DNA from: Cryobacterium sp. CG_9.6
GTDB taxonomy: Bacteria > Actinomycetota > Actinomycetes > Actinomycetales > Microbacteriaceae
Direction: 5' to 3'
Length of the DNA: 64,000 bases
NCBI RefSeq assembly: GCF_029893365.1
Contig: NZ_JARXUZ010000001.1
Coordinates: forward strand, 1,302,001 to 1,366,000
How positions within the stretch are numbered: the first letter of the stretch is position 1; each line of letters opens with the position of its first letter. Positions 39,301 to 47,660 of this stretch are shown here, piece after piece. The position numbers were made by a program, and so were the translations under genes. The notes under the pieces were generated by a model. The model was not told the DNA's origin. It did no database searches and saw only the letters and a list, made by a program, of their open reading frames with translations.

Positions 39301-42280
39301 TGCCCGCAACCCCATCGCCGCCCCCGACGAGGTGGTGGTGCGTCCCGGCAGCACCGTGTCCGTGCAGGTGCTCGGTAACGACTCCGACCCCGACGGTGGC
39401 GCGCTTAGCCTCGTGAGTGTGGAGCCGAGCAACCCGGCCCTAGATTCCGGTTCGGCCGTGATCGATAATCTCGTCATCTCGCTGACCGCACCGGAGGCGG
39501 AAGGCCGGTACGGCTACATTTACGACATTCAGAACGAACGTGGGGGAACGAGTTCCAACTTCCTCACCGTGGTCGTGAGCCGGGATGCACCCCGGTCTCA
39601 CCCCGTGGCCGGGGACACTCGCCTTACCCTCAGCGACATTCTCGATCGCAGCACGGTCACCGTGGACGTGCTCGCTCAGGTGTTTTTTGCCGACGGGCCA
39701 ACGAACTCTCTCGATCTGGCCGTGCTGCCCGGCTTCACCGCCGACGCCCGGGTCACACCGGACCAGAGCATTGAGGTGACCGTCGCCGAACAGAGCCAGA
39801 TCATCCCGTTCTCCGTCACGCACCCCGACGACCGCAGCATTGTGTCGTATGCGTTCATCTGGGTACCCGGTTTTCGAGACGCCCTGCCCCAGGTGCGTGC
39901 CGGCATGCCGGCGCTCACGGTGACGAGCGGGACCGCACTCACCATCGACATCAACGATTATGTGGTGGCCGTCTCCGGCAAGCTCGTGCGTCTCACGGAC
40001 ACCGGAACCGTTCGTGCCACGCACGCCGATGGTGCCCCGCTCACCACCTCGCCGACAACGCTCGAGTTTACGAGTGCCGAGCAGTACTTCGGACCGGCAT
40101 CCATCTCCTTTGAAGTGACCGACGGAACGAGCGTCAGCGATCCGGAGGGTCGCCGGAACACCATTGTGCTTCCCCTCACGGTGACCCCCCGCGACAATCA
40201 GCCCCCCGCCTTCGACGGCGCCGTCATCGATTTCGAGCCTGAGCAGTCGAAAGTCATCGACCTCCGCAAACTCACCTCCTACCCGTACCCGGACGACGTG
40301 GGGGAGCTGGCATTCACGGTTCTTGATCCGAAACCCACGGGCTTCACCTGGTCGCTCAGCGGCTACGAACTCACCCTCCGCGCCGAGAGCGCCACTCTCA
40401 AGGGGACGTCGAGCCCCATCCTGATCGGCGTTCGGGACAGCCTCGCCGCGGGTCCATCCGGCCGCATCGACATGCGCGTCGTCGCCTCCACCCGGCCAAC
40501 GGCAATTCCGGCAGCGGATGCCGCGGTCGCGCCCCGCGGGCAGACCACGGTTGTCGACGTGCTCGCCAACGATGAGGCAGCCAACCCGTTCCCCTCGGTT
40601 CCGCTGCGCGTCGTTGCGGTGCGTGGCCTGGATGGTGCCTCTGTTCCCCCGGGAGTGACGATCACGCCGAGCGCAGACTCGAGTCGGCTCAGCATTCGCG
40701 TGGCCGCCGAGGCCGCACCCACCGACACCACCCTGCAGTATCAGGTAGCGGATGCCACGGGAGACCCCGATCGTTATGCCTGGGGTACCGTGCGCATCTC
40801 GGTGCAGGACGTACCGGATGCCGTCTCAAACCTCGCCGTGGGTGGGTTCGGTGACGGCTCTCTGAGCGTGTCATTCAACGCCGGTGCCGCGAATAACTCC
40901 GCGATCACCGGGTACCAGCTCACGCTTCGCGATGCCGATTCTGGAACCATCGTGGAAACGAGTGACTGCCAGGCCACGTCGTGCCAGGTGTTCACCCGCG
41001 GCAACGGACGCGACAATGCCGTGCGCGTAGCGGTGAGCGCGCAAAACGCGATTGGCGCATCCGCTGCCACGGCACTGCGCACCATCGTGTGGTCTGACGT
41101 CGTGCCGGCTGCGCCGACCGCGCTTCGGGCTGCCCCCCTCGACGGTGGTCTTCGACTGAGTTGGGCTGCGGTCCCGCCGAACGGCGGGGGCACCGCCGTG
41201 CGCGGCTATGTCGTGACCGTGAATGGTCGGGCGCAGCCGGAGGTGAGCGCCAGCGGAGGGGCCTGCAGTCAAGCGGCGCGGTGCAGTATCGACGTGAACG
41301 GCCTGACCAACGGCGCGAGCGTGGAGTACACGGTGAGCGCCCGGAACGATGCCCTGCCGGAGCTGTCCAGTTGGGCGACTGCCCGCGACACCGGTACTCC
41401 CTACGGGGCTCCGCAGGCCACCGCGATCACGGCCTCGGGTAGCGACGCCGATGGCACCGTGACCGTGTCGTGGGGCGCCTTCCCCGACTCCGGTGATGCG
41501 ATCGGTGGCTATTTCGTGCAGCGCATCACCGGTAACCGGGCGCCATCGGGAGCGCAGGCGTGCTCGGTGACGACCCCGGCCCCCGGTTTGATGACCGCAC
41601 CCGTTGCGGGCGGAGTGGTGGACGCGCAGCTTTCCGTCTCCGGCAGCACAACCTCCGCGCAATTTGAAGGGCTCTCCGGCAACAACGGGCGATACTCCTT
41701 CGTGGTGTGGGGCTACAACCGGGCGGGGTGCGCGGTATCAGAGGTCGCCTCCGCTGTTATCCGACCGGACCCGGCAACCGCACCGATTGTGACCGGCACC
41801 ATGCGCGCGCGTGGAACAGCGTGGGATTACCAGATTTCCGCGTCAACGGTGGTGGGGGCTGATCGGTTTGAGCTGCGAGCCGCCGACGGCACCGGAGACG
41901 TCGTGCCCTTCAGCGGAACGGGCTGGCCCCGGGAGCTCCTCGGAGGAGCGTTCGGAGAGGTGGTGTCCGCGCAGGTTCGCGGCTGCAATGCCTGGGGTGG
42001 CTGTGGGCCGTGGTCGGCTTCGGCAACGGCCGCCGAGGCATCCGTCACGCTGGACGTTGCGGGAGTAGCCTACGACGCGGCCACCGGGCAGTTCTCCTGG
42101 AGTAACGACCCGCCCAACGGCACGCTGACGGCGAGCTACACCTGCTCGGTGCGTGACACGGTGGACGAGCCCACCGCGGCTGATTCACTGAACACCTGCA
42201 CCGTACCGGACGCACCGGCAGCCGGCACGGTGCGGTTGACCGTGACCGTGAACACCCACAGCTATGACTTTGACGAATGA
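36341..42280 (+). CDS. Giant membrane-anchored Ig/cadherin-like and FN3 repeat protein
   Basis: ATG 36341 gives 1979 residues. An Arg-rich start and one hydrophobic helix (about 14-36) anchor it with the bulk outside. Residues about 40-395 are beta-rich with repeated V-L-D...L-D-A...V-A-S units, probably a propeller. About eleven Ig/cadherin-like modules follow, recognisable by P-x-A-x-D-x-F/V ... V-L-x-N-D-x-D-P-(D/N)-G-D/D-D and closing T-Y-x-V-x-D-G repeats. Three or four FN3 modules end the protein. No sortase signal or C-terminal helix is seen. Likely an adhesin or envelope scaffold. It sits between the kinase and moxR, all on one strand. Confidence 0.85.
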   Translation: MVRGSWVRAHRSRIATITSATVIAALVTTVAVVSGGYTAQRLDLGDAAVWVTNESRQSVGRANTAVMELNTVVPAPSTSLDVVQQGATVLVLDHANSSLDILDAATAQVAGSVPLPPLAPTVLLGSDRAVVASNGDIWTLPATEITAFDGLSTPALSLGAGTVVALDPAGLLTAFTPGSGSLLQVDTTNNNAQITTVTLATTAVGEAPAAAPGQRRVGSADDDYQVSSAGGAWALLNATTAQVFLSDADVDLGVAANPRIQQAQTVGDRFLVAHDGGLVAVDLTGGTLQQLVTGRNGPAAAPASVGPCSYAAWSDGTAWRECTGDGDTGSGVVALNGVAAGARLEFRINGEGIVLNDAQNGATWAVARNNELIDNWADLIDTNQTEQTVEENSSDTPPTFEQTQLPPVAVDDEFGARPGRATVLPVLLNDYDPNDDVLMIESVGEVPADRGRLDLIANNQQIQLTLPVGATEPISFTYSITDGRGGTATASVTVTVRGDEENSAPVQARSTRATAEVAGQVTTQVLGDWVDPDGDPMYLASATTAAPDQVGFTPAGAVTYTNGGASTGTDGTRTDVALTVSDGRDLGAGTLTVVVRPAGMVPILTDSFSALATANAEITLSPLEHARGGSGVLRLSSVPAKPNVTITPNWDDGTFRFSSAEVGTHYLEYAVTDGTQTVTGQVRVEVTAAADVDSKPVTVAHTAFIRGSQPTLVDVLATDFDPAGGVLLVTGLVPGAADSGLRVEILEQRLLRVTLTQPLPTGSVSFGYRVSNGLFESEGSVTVIELPAVTQKQAPRALPDTVSVRVNDAIDIPVLANDEHPDGDPLTLDPVLTEGLTGQAGLLFASGSVLRYLAPATAGNYTAVYRVTAPDGQFANAEVRILVREADAATNNPPEPQIVTARVLAGGTVTIPIPLSGIDPDGDSVQLLGQETNPEKGAVTGMAADSFEYTAGEYSAGTDTFTYTLVDALGARATGTVRVGISARLDGARNPIAAPDEVVVRPGSTVSVQVLGNDSDPDGGALSLVSVEPSNPALDSGSAVIDNLVISLTAPEAEGRYGYIYDIQNERGGTSSNFLTVVVSRDAPRSHPVAGDTRLTLSDILDRSTVTVDVLAQVFFADGPTNSLDLAVLPGFTADARVTPDQSIEVTVAEQSQIIPFSVTHPDDRSIVSYAFIWVPGFRDALPQVRAGMPALTVTSGTALTIDINDYVVAVSGKLVRLTDTGTVRATHADGAPLTTSPTTLEFTSAEQYFGPASISFEVTDGTSVSDPEGRRNTIVLPLTVTPRDNQPPAFDGAVIDFEPEQSKVIDLRKLTSYPYPDDVGELAFTVLDPKPTGFTWSLSGYELTLRAESATLKGTSSPILIGVRDSLAAGPSGRIDMRVVASTRPTAIPAADAAVAPRGQTTVVDVLANDEAANPFPSVPLRVVAVRGLDGASVPPGVTITPSADSSRLSIRVAAEAAPTDTTLQYQVADATGDPDRYAWGTVRISVQDVPDAVSNLAVGGFGDGSLSVSFNAGAANNSAITGYQLTLRDADSGTIVETSDCQATSCQVFTRGNGRDNAVRVAVSAQNAIGASAATALRTIVWSDVVPAAPTALRAAPLDGGLRLSWAAVPPNGGGTAVRGYVVTVNGRAQPEVSASGGACSQAARCSIDVNGLTNGASVEYTVSARNDALPELSSWATARDTGTPYGAPQATAITASGSDADGTVTVSWGAFPDSGDAIGGYFVQRITGNRAPSGAQACSVTTPAPGLMTAPVAGGVVDAQLSVSGSTTSAQFEGLSGNNGRYSFVVWGYNRAGCAVSEVASAVIRPDPATAPIVTGTMRARGTAWDYQISASTVVGADRFELRAADGTGDVVPFSGTGWPRELLGGAFGEVVSAQVRGCNAWGGCGPWSASATAAEASVTLDVAGVAYDAATGQFSWSNDPPNGTLTASYTCSVRDTVDEPTAADSLNTCTVPDAPAAGTVRLTVTVNTHSYDFDE

Positions 42281-42311
42281 CGACTATGACGAATGATGAC
42301 TTCGACGAATG
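42272..42311 (+). repeat. 16-bp tandem repeat at the giant-protein/moxR junction
   Basis: GACGAATGACGACTAT, GACGAATGATGACTTC and GACGAATGACTGAGAG follow each other with an exact 16-bp period. The copies contain the giant-protein stop codon and several ATG triplets, including the upstream moxR start candidate at 42309. Confidence 0.88.
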
Positions 42312-42329
42312 ACTGAGAGAGACGTTCCC

Positions 42330-43304
42330 ATGACGATGACCCCCGAGCAGGCCACCCAGTTCGCCGACGCCTTCGACCGGCTCGTGCGTGGTGTGGAGCA
42401 GGTTGTGCTCGGCAAGAACCACGTCATTCGGCTTGCCTTCACAGCGTTGCTGAGCGAGGGGCATCTGCTGCTTGAAGACGTGCCCGGCACCGGCAAAACC
42501 TCGCTCGCCCGGGCAATCGCGCAGAGCGTTCGCGGAACGAGCAACCGGGTGCAGTTCACCCCCGACCTGCTGCCCGGTGACATCACCGGAGTGAGCATCT
42601 ACGACCAACGCCACGGGGCATTCGAGTTTCACCGCGGGCCCATCTTTGCCAACATTGTGCTCGCTGATGAGATCAACCGCGCGAGCCCGAAGACGCAATC
42701 GGCGCTGCTCGAAGTGATGGAGGAGGGGCAGGTAACAACGGATGGTGTGACTCACCAGGTGGGGACACCCTTCATGGTCATCGCCACGCAGAACTCCATC
42801 GAACAGGCGGGTACCTACCGGCTCCCCGAGGCACAGCTTGACCGGTTCATTATGAAGTCGTCGATCGGCTATCCCGACCACACGTCGATGATTCGTATTC
42901 TCGATGGTGCCGACCACCGTGCCCACGAGGTGACGGTTCCGCCGGTGCTGTCGGCGGAGACCGTGGTTGAGCTGGCGACCCTGGCGCGCACCGTCTTTGT
43001 GGACGCGAGCATCACCGACTATGTGTCCCGGCTGGTGGACGCCACCCGTACCGCGCCCGAGGTGCGGCTGGGCGTGAGCGTTCGCGGTGCCCTCGCGCTC
43101 ATTCGAACGGTCAAAACCCTCGCAGCAGCCAATGGCCGCCACTACGTTATTCCCGACGACGTGAAGGTACTTGCGGAACCCGTGCTCGCGCACCGTCTCC
43201 TTCTGGATGCCGAGAGTGAATTCGATGGGGTCACGGCTTCCCAGGTGATTGCCCAAATTGTGGTCGAGACACCCCCGCCGAGTGAACGAGCCCAGCGTGA
43301 CTGA
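42330..43304 (+). CDS. MoxR-family AAA+ ATPase
   Basis: AAA+ chaperone-like ATPase. ATG 42330 (GAGAGA at suitable spacing) gives 324 residues; ATG 42309 is an alternative with no ribosome site. Walker A is E-D-V-P-G-T-G-K-T, Walker B V-L-A-D-E-I-N-R-A-S-P-K-T-Q, sensor 1 A-T-Q-N-S-I-E-Q-A-G-T-Y and sensor 2 region V-S-V-R-G. MoxR proteins usually act with DUF58/von Willebrand-type partners to mature or assemble protein complexes. Here the DUF58 gene overlaps it by 8 nt. Confidence 0.94.
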   Translation: MTMTPEQATQFADAFDRLVRGVEQVVLGKNHVIRLAFTALLSEGHLLLEDVPGTGKTSLARAIAQSVRGTSNRVQFTPDLLPGDITGVSIYDQRHGAFEFHRGPIFANIVLADEINRASPKTQSALLEVMEEGQVTTDGVTHQVGTPFMVIATQNSIEQAGTYRLPEAQLDRFIMKSSIGYPDHTSMIRILDGADHRAHEVTVPPVLSAETVVELATLARTVFVDASITDYVSRLVDATRTAPEVRLGVSVRGALALIRTVKTLAAANGRHYVIPDDVKVLAEPVLAHRLLLDAESEFDGVTASQVIAQIVVETPPPSERAQRD

Positions 43305-44628
43305 CACCATCGCCACCCCGCGAACGTTTGCCGCCGGTTGGCCAGAAGCGCCCGAGGGACGCCTGGCGCGCTTCATTGCGCTGGTGATGCGCCGGTCGCT
43401 GGCGCTGCGTGGGCACATCCGTGCCGCCCGGCGTGTGGTGGCGGCCGTTGTCACACCCTTTGGCGCGGCCATGGGTGCCCTCGTGATCGTGGCGTTTCTG
43501 GTGGGGTACCTCGCTGGCTGGAGTGAACTGGTGGTCATGGCGTGGACCGGCCTGACGCTGGTTGTTGTTGCTCTCGCCTACCTGCTCGGGCGTACCGCCT
43601 ACGCCGTCAGTCTCACGCTCGGCACGAATCGGGCCGTCGTCGGTGACGTTGTGGCGGGGAACGTGCGGGTGCACAACCCGGCGCGCGGCCGCGTACCGGG
43701 TGTCAACGTTGAGGTTCCCGTGGGATCGGCGCTGTCGATCATTCAGATGCCCGCCCTTCGCCGGCTGGCCAGCTTCAGTCACGACTTTGTGGTGCCCACC
43801 CGTCGGCGCGGGTTGGTCACGGTGGGACCGGTGCGAACGGTTCGCGCCGATCCGATCGGACTGGTGCGCAAGGAATTGGTATGGGCCGATCAGATTGAGC
43901 TGCGCGTTCATCCGCGTACCATCTCCATTCCGAGCATGAGCACCGGGCTCATTCGCGATTTGGAAGGGAATCCCACCCGCGACCTCACCACCACTGACGT
44001 ATCGTTCAATTCGTTGCGTGAATACGTGTCGGGGGACGAGCGCCGCAGCATCCACTGGAAGAGTTCGGCGAAGACCGGCACACTCATGGTGCGTCAGTTC
44101 GAAGAGACCCGGCGCAGCGAGCTGATGGTTGTTCTGGGTATCCGAGACGACGAGTGCGCAACCGACGAGGAGTTCGAGCTCGCGGTGAGTGTGGCTGGAT
44201 CACTCGGGGTGCGAGCCATTCGTGACGGCCGAACCGTGTCCGTGTCCGTGAGCGCGTTGACCCCGCAGCAGGATCGCCGCCGCGTTGGGGCGATGCGTAG
44301 CCTCAGCACCGTGACGCGGATGCGACTCCTCGACGACCTGAGCGTGGTCGAACGAGACGGCTCGGCCCTCCCCTTAGCGGATGTCGCCGGCTTCGCCTCC
44401 GAGGCCGTGCAGGGAATTTCGGTGGCCTTCATCGTGTGCGGTTCCACCCTGACCGCCCGCGAGCTTCGTGCGGTTGCGAACCGGTTCTCAACCGGTGTGC
44501 AGGTCGTGGCCGTGGTGTGCGATCCGGAAGCGGTGCCACGTTTTCGTCGGATGGGTGAACTCAGTGTGATCACCATCGGGTTCCTCGACGACCTGCAGAA
44601 AAGCCTCGCCCGAACGCGGGCGACATGA
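43297..44628 (+). CDS. DUF58 domain membrane protein
   Basis: GTG 43297 (443 residues) is preferred; GTG 43282 would give 5 more residues. Two hydrophobic segments at about 45-95 form a membrane anchor. A beta-rich middle part follows, then the DUF58 core: D-P-I-G-L-V-R, R-E-Y-V-S-G-D-E-R-R-S-I-H-W-K-S-S-A-K and a von Willebrand-like end. It is the standard partner of MoxR and overlaps the next (transglutaminase-like) gene by 4 nt, giving the well-known MoxR-DUF58-transglutaminase trio. Confidence 0.92.
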   Translation: MTDTIATPRTFAAGWPEAPEGRLARFIALVMRRSLALRGHIRAARRVVAAVVTPFGAAMGALVIVAFLVGYLAGWSELVVMAWTGLTLVVVALAYLLGRTAYAVSLTLGTNRAVVGDVVAGNVRVHNPARGRVPGVNVEVPVGSALSIIQMPALRRLASFSHDFVVPTRRRGLVTVGPVRTVRADPIGLVRKELVWADQIELRVHPRTISIPSMSTGLIRDLEGNPTRDLTTTDVSFNSLREYVSGDERRSIHWKSSAKTGTLMVRQFEETRRSELMVVLGIRDDECATDEEFELAVSVAGSLGVRAIRDGRTVSVSVSALTPQQDRRRVGAMRSLSTVTRMRLLDDLSVVERDGSALPLADVAGFASEAVQGISVAFIVCGSTLTARELRAVANRFSTGVQVVAVVCDPEAVPRFRRMGELSVITIGFLDDLQKSLARTRAT

Positions 44629-46979
44629 CCGCGACAGTGGAGGCTCCAGTACCGGCACGGCGGCGGTCGACGCGCCAGAAGGGGCGCCTCGACGGGCGCC
44701 TCATCGTGGGGCATGGTATGGCGCTTTTTCTCGCCACGGCGACGGCATCCGTCACCCTGTGGCCCGTCTATCAGAGCCGGCAATTTGTCGTGGTGGTGCT
44801 CGGCGCGTTCATTATCGGAACGCTCATCGCTCTTTGCGGCACGGTGTTTCGGTGGCCGGGCTGGGTGGTCATGCTGGCAACCCTGGCCGGCTTCCTCCTC
44901 GGCGGTGTTCCTCTCGCCGTTCCCGATCGGGCCATCAACGGCATCTGGCCCTCCGGCGCCGGCATCAGCGAACTCGTCGCTGCCGGCGCGCTCAGCTGGA
45001 AGCAGCTGGTCACTATTGTGCTGCCCGTGGGTTCCTACCAGAGCCTGCTCGTTCCCCTCCTGATCCTCGTGCTCGTTTCGACGGTCGCTGGGCTGTCGAC
45101 TGCCCTGCGGGCCCGGGTACCGGAATATGCGGTCCTGGCTCCGATCGCCTTCTTCCTGGCCGGAATCGCGCTCGGACCCACCAGCGAATTCACGCCGCTC
45201 CTCTCGGGTGTCGTCTTCTTCGTCATCGTGCTCGGGTGGGTGTTGTGGATGCGTCACATGCGCACCGCTGCAACCCGGACGGCATCAGGAGCAACAGAAG
45301 AACGGCGTTCTCGGGGGCGCGCCGTGCTGAGCGCCGGGGCCATCATGACGGTCGCGGTGTCCATCGGAGCGGTGGCGGCGGTTGCCCTGCCCGCTGCGAG
45401 CGAGCGTGACGTGCTGCGGGCCCGCGTGCAACAGCCGTTCAACCCGCAGGACTATGCCAGCCCGCTGAGTGAATTTCGCAGTTACCTGCAGCCGGAGCTC
45501 GCCGACGACACCCTCCTGGAGGTGACCGGTCTGCCCGCCGAGGGTCGTCTGCGGCTCGCGACCCTCGACAGCTACGACGGAATCGTCTACTCAGCGGGCA
45601 GCGCAACCACGAGGAGCGCGTCGGGTTCTTTCACGCGCCTGCCCTATCGACTCGACCAGAGTCAGGTGGCGGGGGAACAGACCACCCTCACGGTCACGGT
45701 CGAGGGCTACACGGGCCGGTGGGTGCCGGGAATCGGTCAGCTGGAGCAGATTGAATTTTCCGGTGCCACCGCGATCGCCCGCTCCGATTCGTTCTTCTAC
45801 AACGACAATGGCGGCTCCGGCGCGGTGCTCTCCGGCTTGACCCGCGGGGATTCCTACCGGAGCGAGTCGGTCACCCCGGTGCCCGTGTCCGGGCTCTCCA
45901 CCCTGCGCCCGGGCTCGGCGGTTCAACCGCCCATCGGTCTTATTCCCGACGGACTCGTCGAGACGCTCGAGAGTTACGTGCGTGCCGACTCCGCGCCGGG
46001 GCTGCAACTTCAGCAGGCGCTCGCCGGGCTCGCGAACGCGGGCTACGTGAGCCATGGGCTGGGGGACGATGAGCCGGTCAGCCGTTCAGGGCACGGTGCC
46101 GATCGCATCACCGAACTGTTCACCGCTATCCCCATGCTCGGCGACGAGGAGCAGTATGCCGTCGCCGCAGCCCTGATGGCCCGGCAGATCGGCTTTCCGG
46201 CCCGCGTCGTTGTCGGCTTCGCCCCGCAGATCGACCCCGAAGCCACGGAGCCCGTCCAGATCACAGGATCCGACGCGTCAGCCTGGATCGAGGTGCAATC
46301 GAACGCAGGGAACTGGGTGACGATCGACCCGACACCCGCCATCCGGGACATTCCCGCGGAACAACCGGATGACCCAACCGTCGTCTCTCGTCCCCAATCC
46401 GTGCTTCCACCGCCCGAGATTGACACGCCCCAGCAGCGGGATCCGGTTCCGGCCGAACGCACCGTGGACGACCCGGTCGTGCCGGTGAGCCCCGTGCTGG
46501 CCTTTCTGCGTGCCGCCGCGGTCGTGGCGGGGTGGACGCTGCTCGGGCTCCTGATTGTGCTGTCCCCAGCGCTGCTGGTGATTGTCGCCAAGCTGCGTCG
46601 GCGTCGGTTGCGGCGCCGTCAGGCGACACCACTGGCGCGGATTGCCGGCGCGTGGCATGAATTTGTCGATGCGGCCACGGATCATCAGGTGCCGATGCTG
46701 AAAAATGCCACCCGACTGGAGGTTGCCGAGGCCGTTGATGACCTCACTACCAACCCTGTGCCGACGGCCGAACCACGCGCGGATGCCGCCCGAGTGGCCC
46801 GAGCCGTGGACCACGCCATTTTCGCTCCGGTCATACCAACGACGGCGGATGCCGACGCGCTCTGGCATTGCGTCGACGACCTGCGCCGCGAGCTCGGGGT
46901 GGGCCGCACGCGCCGGGAACGCGTGCGGGCGCTCATCAGTCTTCGCTCGTTCAGTCGGTACGCTGGAGGGACAGCGTAG
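44625..46979 (+). CDS. Transglutaminase-like (TgpA/DUF3488) membrane protein, catalytic residues missing
   Basis: A 784-residue protein: about seven N-terminal membrane helices (residues 28-260), an extracellular region with a transglutaminase fold, a Pro-rich stretch, one more helix (about 625-650) and a cytoplasmic C-terminal domain. In active members the triad is Cys in G-x-C-E, His in D-A-H-A-W and Asp in D-P-T. Here the aligned positions are Glu508 (G-D-E-E-Q-Y-A), Ser552 (S-D-A-S-A-W-I-E) and Asp568 (I-D-P-T-P). Two of three are lost, so it is probably a non-catalytic binding domain. Third member of the MoxR-DUF58 trio. Confidence 0.88.
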   Translation: MTATVEAPVPARRRSTRQKGRLDGRLIVGHGMALFLATATASVTLWPVYQSRQFVVVVLGAFIIGTLIALCGTVFRWPGWVVMLATLAGFLLGGVPLAVPDRAINGIWPSGAGISELVAAGALSWKQLVTIVLPVGSYQSLLVPLLILVLVSTVAGLSTALRARVPEYAVLAPIAFFLAGIALGPTSEFTPLLSGVVFFVIVLGWVLWMRHMRTAATRTASGATEERRSRGRAVLSAGAIMTVAVSIGAVAAVALPAASERDVLRARVQQPFNPQDYASPLSEFRSYLQPELADDTLLEVTGLPAEGRLRLATLDSYDGIVYSAGSATTRSASGSFTRLPYRLDQSQVAGEQTTLTVTVEGYTGRWVPGIGQLEQIEFSGATAIARSDSFFYNDNGGSGAVLSGLTRGDSYRSESVTPVPVSGLSTLRPGSAVQPPIGLIPDGLVETLESYVRADSAPGLQLQQALAGLANAGYVSHGLGDDEPVSRSGHGADRITELFTAIPMLGDEEQYAVAAALMARQIGFPARVVVGFAPQIDPEATEPVQITGSDASAWIEVQSNAGNWVTIDPTPAIRDIPAEQPDDPTVVSRPQSVLPPPEIDTPQQRDPVPAERTVDDPVVPVSPVLAFLRAAAVVAGWTLLGLLIVLSPALLVIVAKLRRRRLRRRQATPLARIAGAWHEFVDAATDHQVPMLKNATRLEVAEAVDDLTTNPVPTAEPRADAARVARAVDHAIFAPVIPTTADADALWHCVDDLRRELGVGRTRRERVRALISLRSFSRYAGGTA

Positions 46980-46996
46980 ACGGAAGGAGCGGGCTC

Positions 46997-47551
46997 GTGA
47001 CCTGCCAGATTTGTGGTGCCATGCTCCCGCAGGGAGCCATGTTCTGTGGTGAATGCGGTAGCTCCAGCACCGCTACCCCGCTCACCCGGAAGCGGCCGGA
47101 CCCGCGGCCAAATGACACAACCATCATTCCGCCCCTGCTGGCGCGGCCTACCGTTGTGTCGGTCCCGGTCGAGATGGGGGCAGCGCCGCGGCCTGCTCCT
47201 ACTAGAGCACCGGGCGTCAACGCACCCGCCGGGTTTGTTCTGCAATTCAGCACCGGCGAAACGGTCTCTGTTCGCGGGAGCGGCTTGATTGGCCGACGCC
47301 CCATGCCTCAGCCGGGGGAGTCCTTCGATGTGCTTCTGCCCATCGCGGACGCGGGAATGTCGGTGTCGAAGACTCATCTGGAATTCGGTCAGCACGATGG
47401 TGAATTCTGGGTCAGTGATCGTTTTTCCGGTAATGGGACCGTGCTCCGCCGGCCCAACGAGGCTCCCGTCCGATGCGAGCCCGGGCGCCGCTATCGGGTG
47501 TCACGCCGGTCACGGGTTGAAATTGCAGACCAGTTCTTCACCGTGAACTAA
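46997..47551 (+). CDS. Zinc-ribbon and FHA-domain protein
   Basis: GTG 46997 (GGAAGGAGCG upstream) gives 184 residues. The N-terminal zinc ribbon is C-Q-I-C ... C-G-E-C. A linker holds N-D-T-T-I-I-P-P (Thr41/Thr42). The C-terminal FHA domain (residues about 85-184) has L-I-G-R-R, S-V-S-K-T-H-L-E-F and N-G-T-V-L, with the phosphothreonine-binding residues kept. The layout, a short N-terminal Thr-Thr motif plus FHA, recalls GarA/OdhI, which are switched by kinase phosphorylation. It lies 17 nt after the transglutaminase-like gene. Confidence 0.88.
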   Translation: MTCQICGAMLPQGAMFCGECGSSSTATPLTRKRPDPRPNDTTIIPPLLARPTVVSVPVEMGAAPRPAPTRAPGVNAPAGFVLQFSTGETVSVRGSGLIGRRPMPQPGESFDVLLPIADAGMSVSKTHLEFGQHDGEFWVSDRFSGNGTVLRRPNEAPVRCEPGRRYRVSRRSRVEIADQFFTVN

Positions 47552-47660
47552 ACCGGTCAGGCTCAGCCTTCCGCTCCTCCACAGGGTGACGCAGTATCGG
47601 TTATGCTCCCTGGCCGCCCTCGCCGCGGCGGAACGTGCACGCTCGTGATGTGCTGTCACC

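Noticed and set aside
42309..42329. moxR start at ATG 42309
   Set aside because: It lies within the 16-bp repeat with no ribosome site; ATG 42330 has GAGAGA at good spacing.
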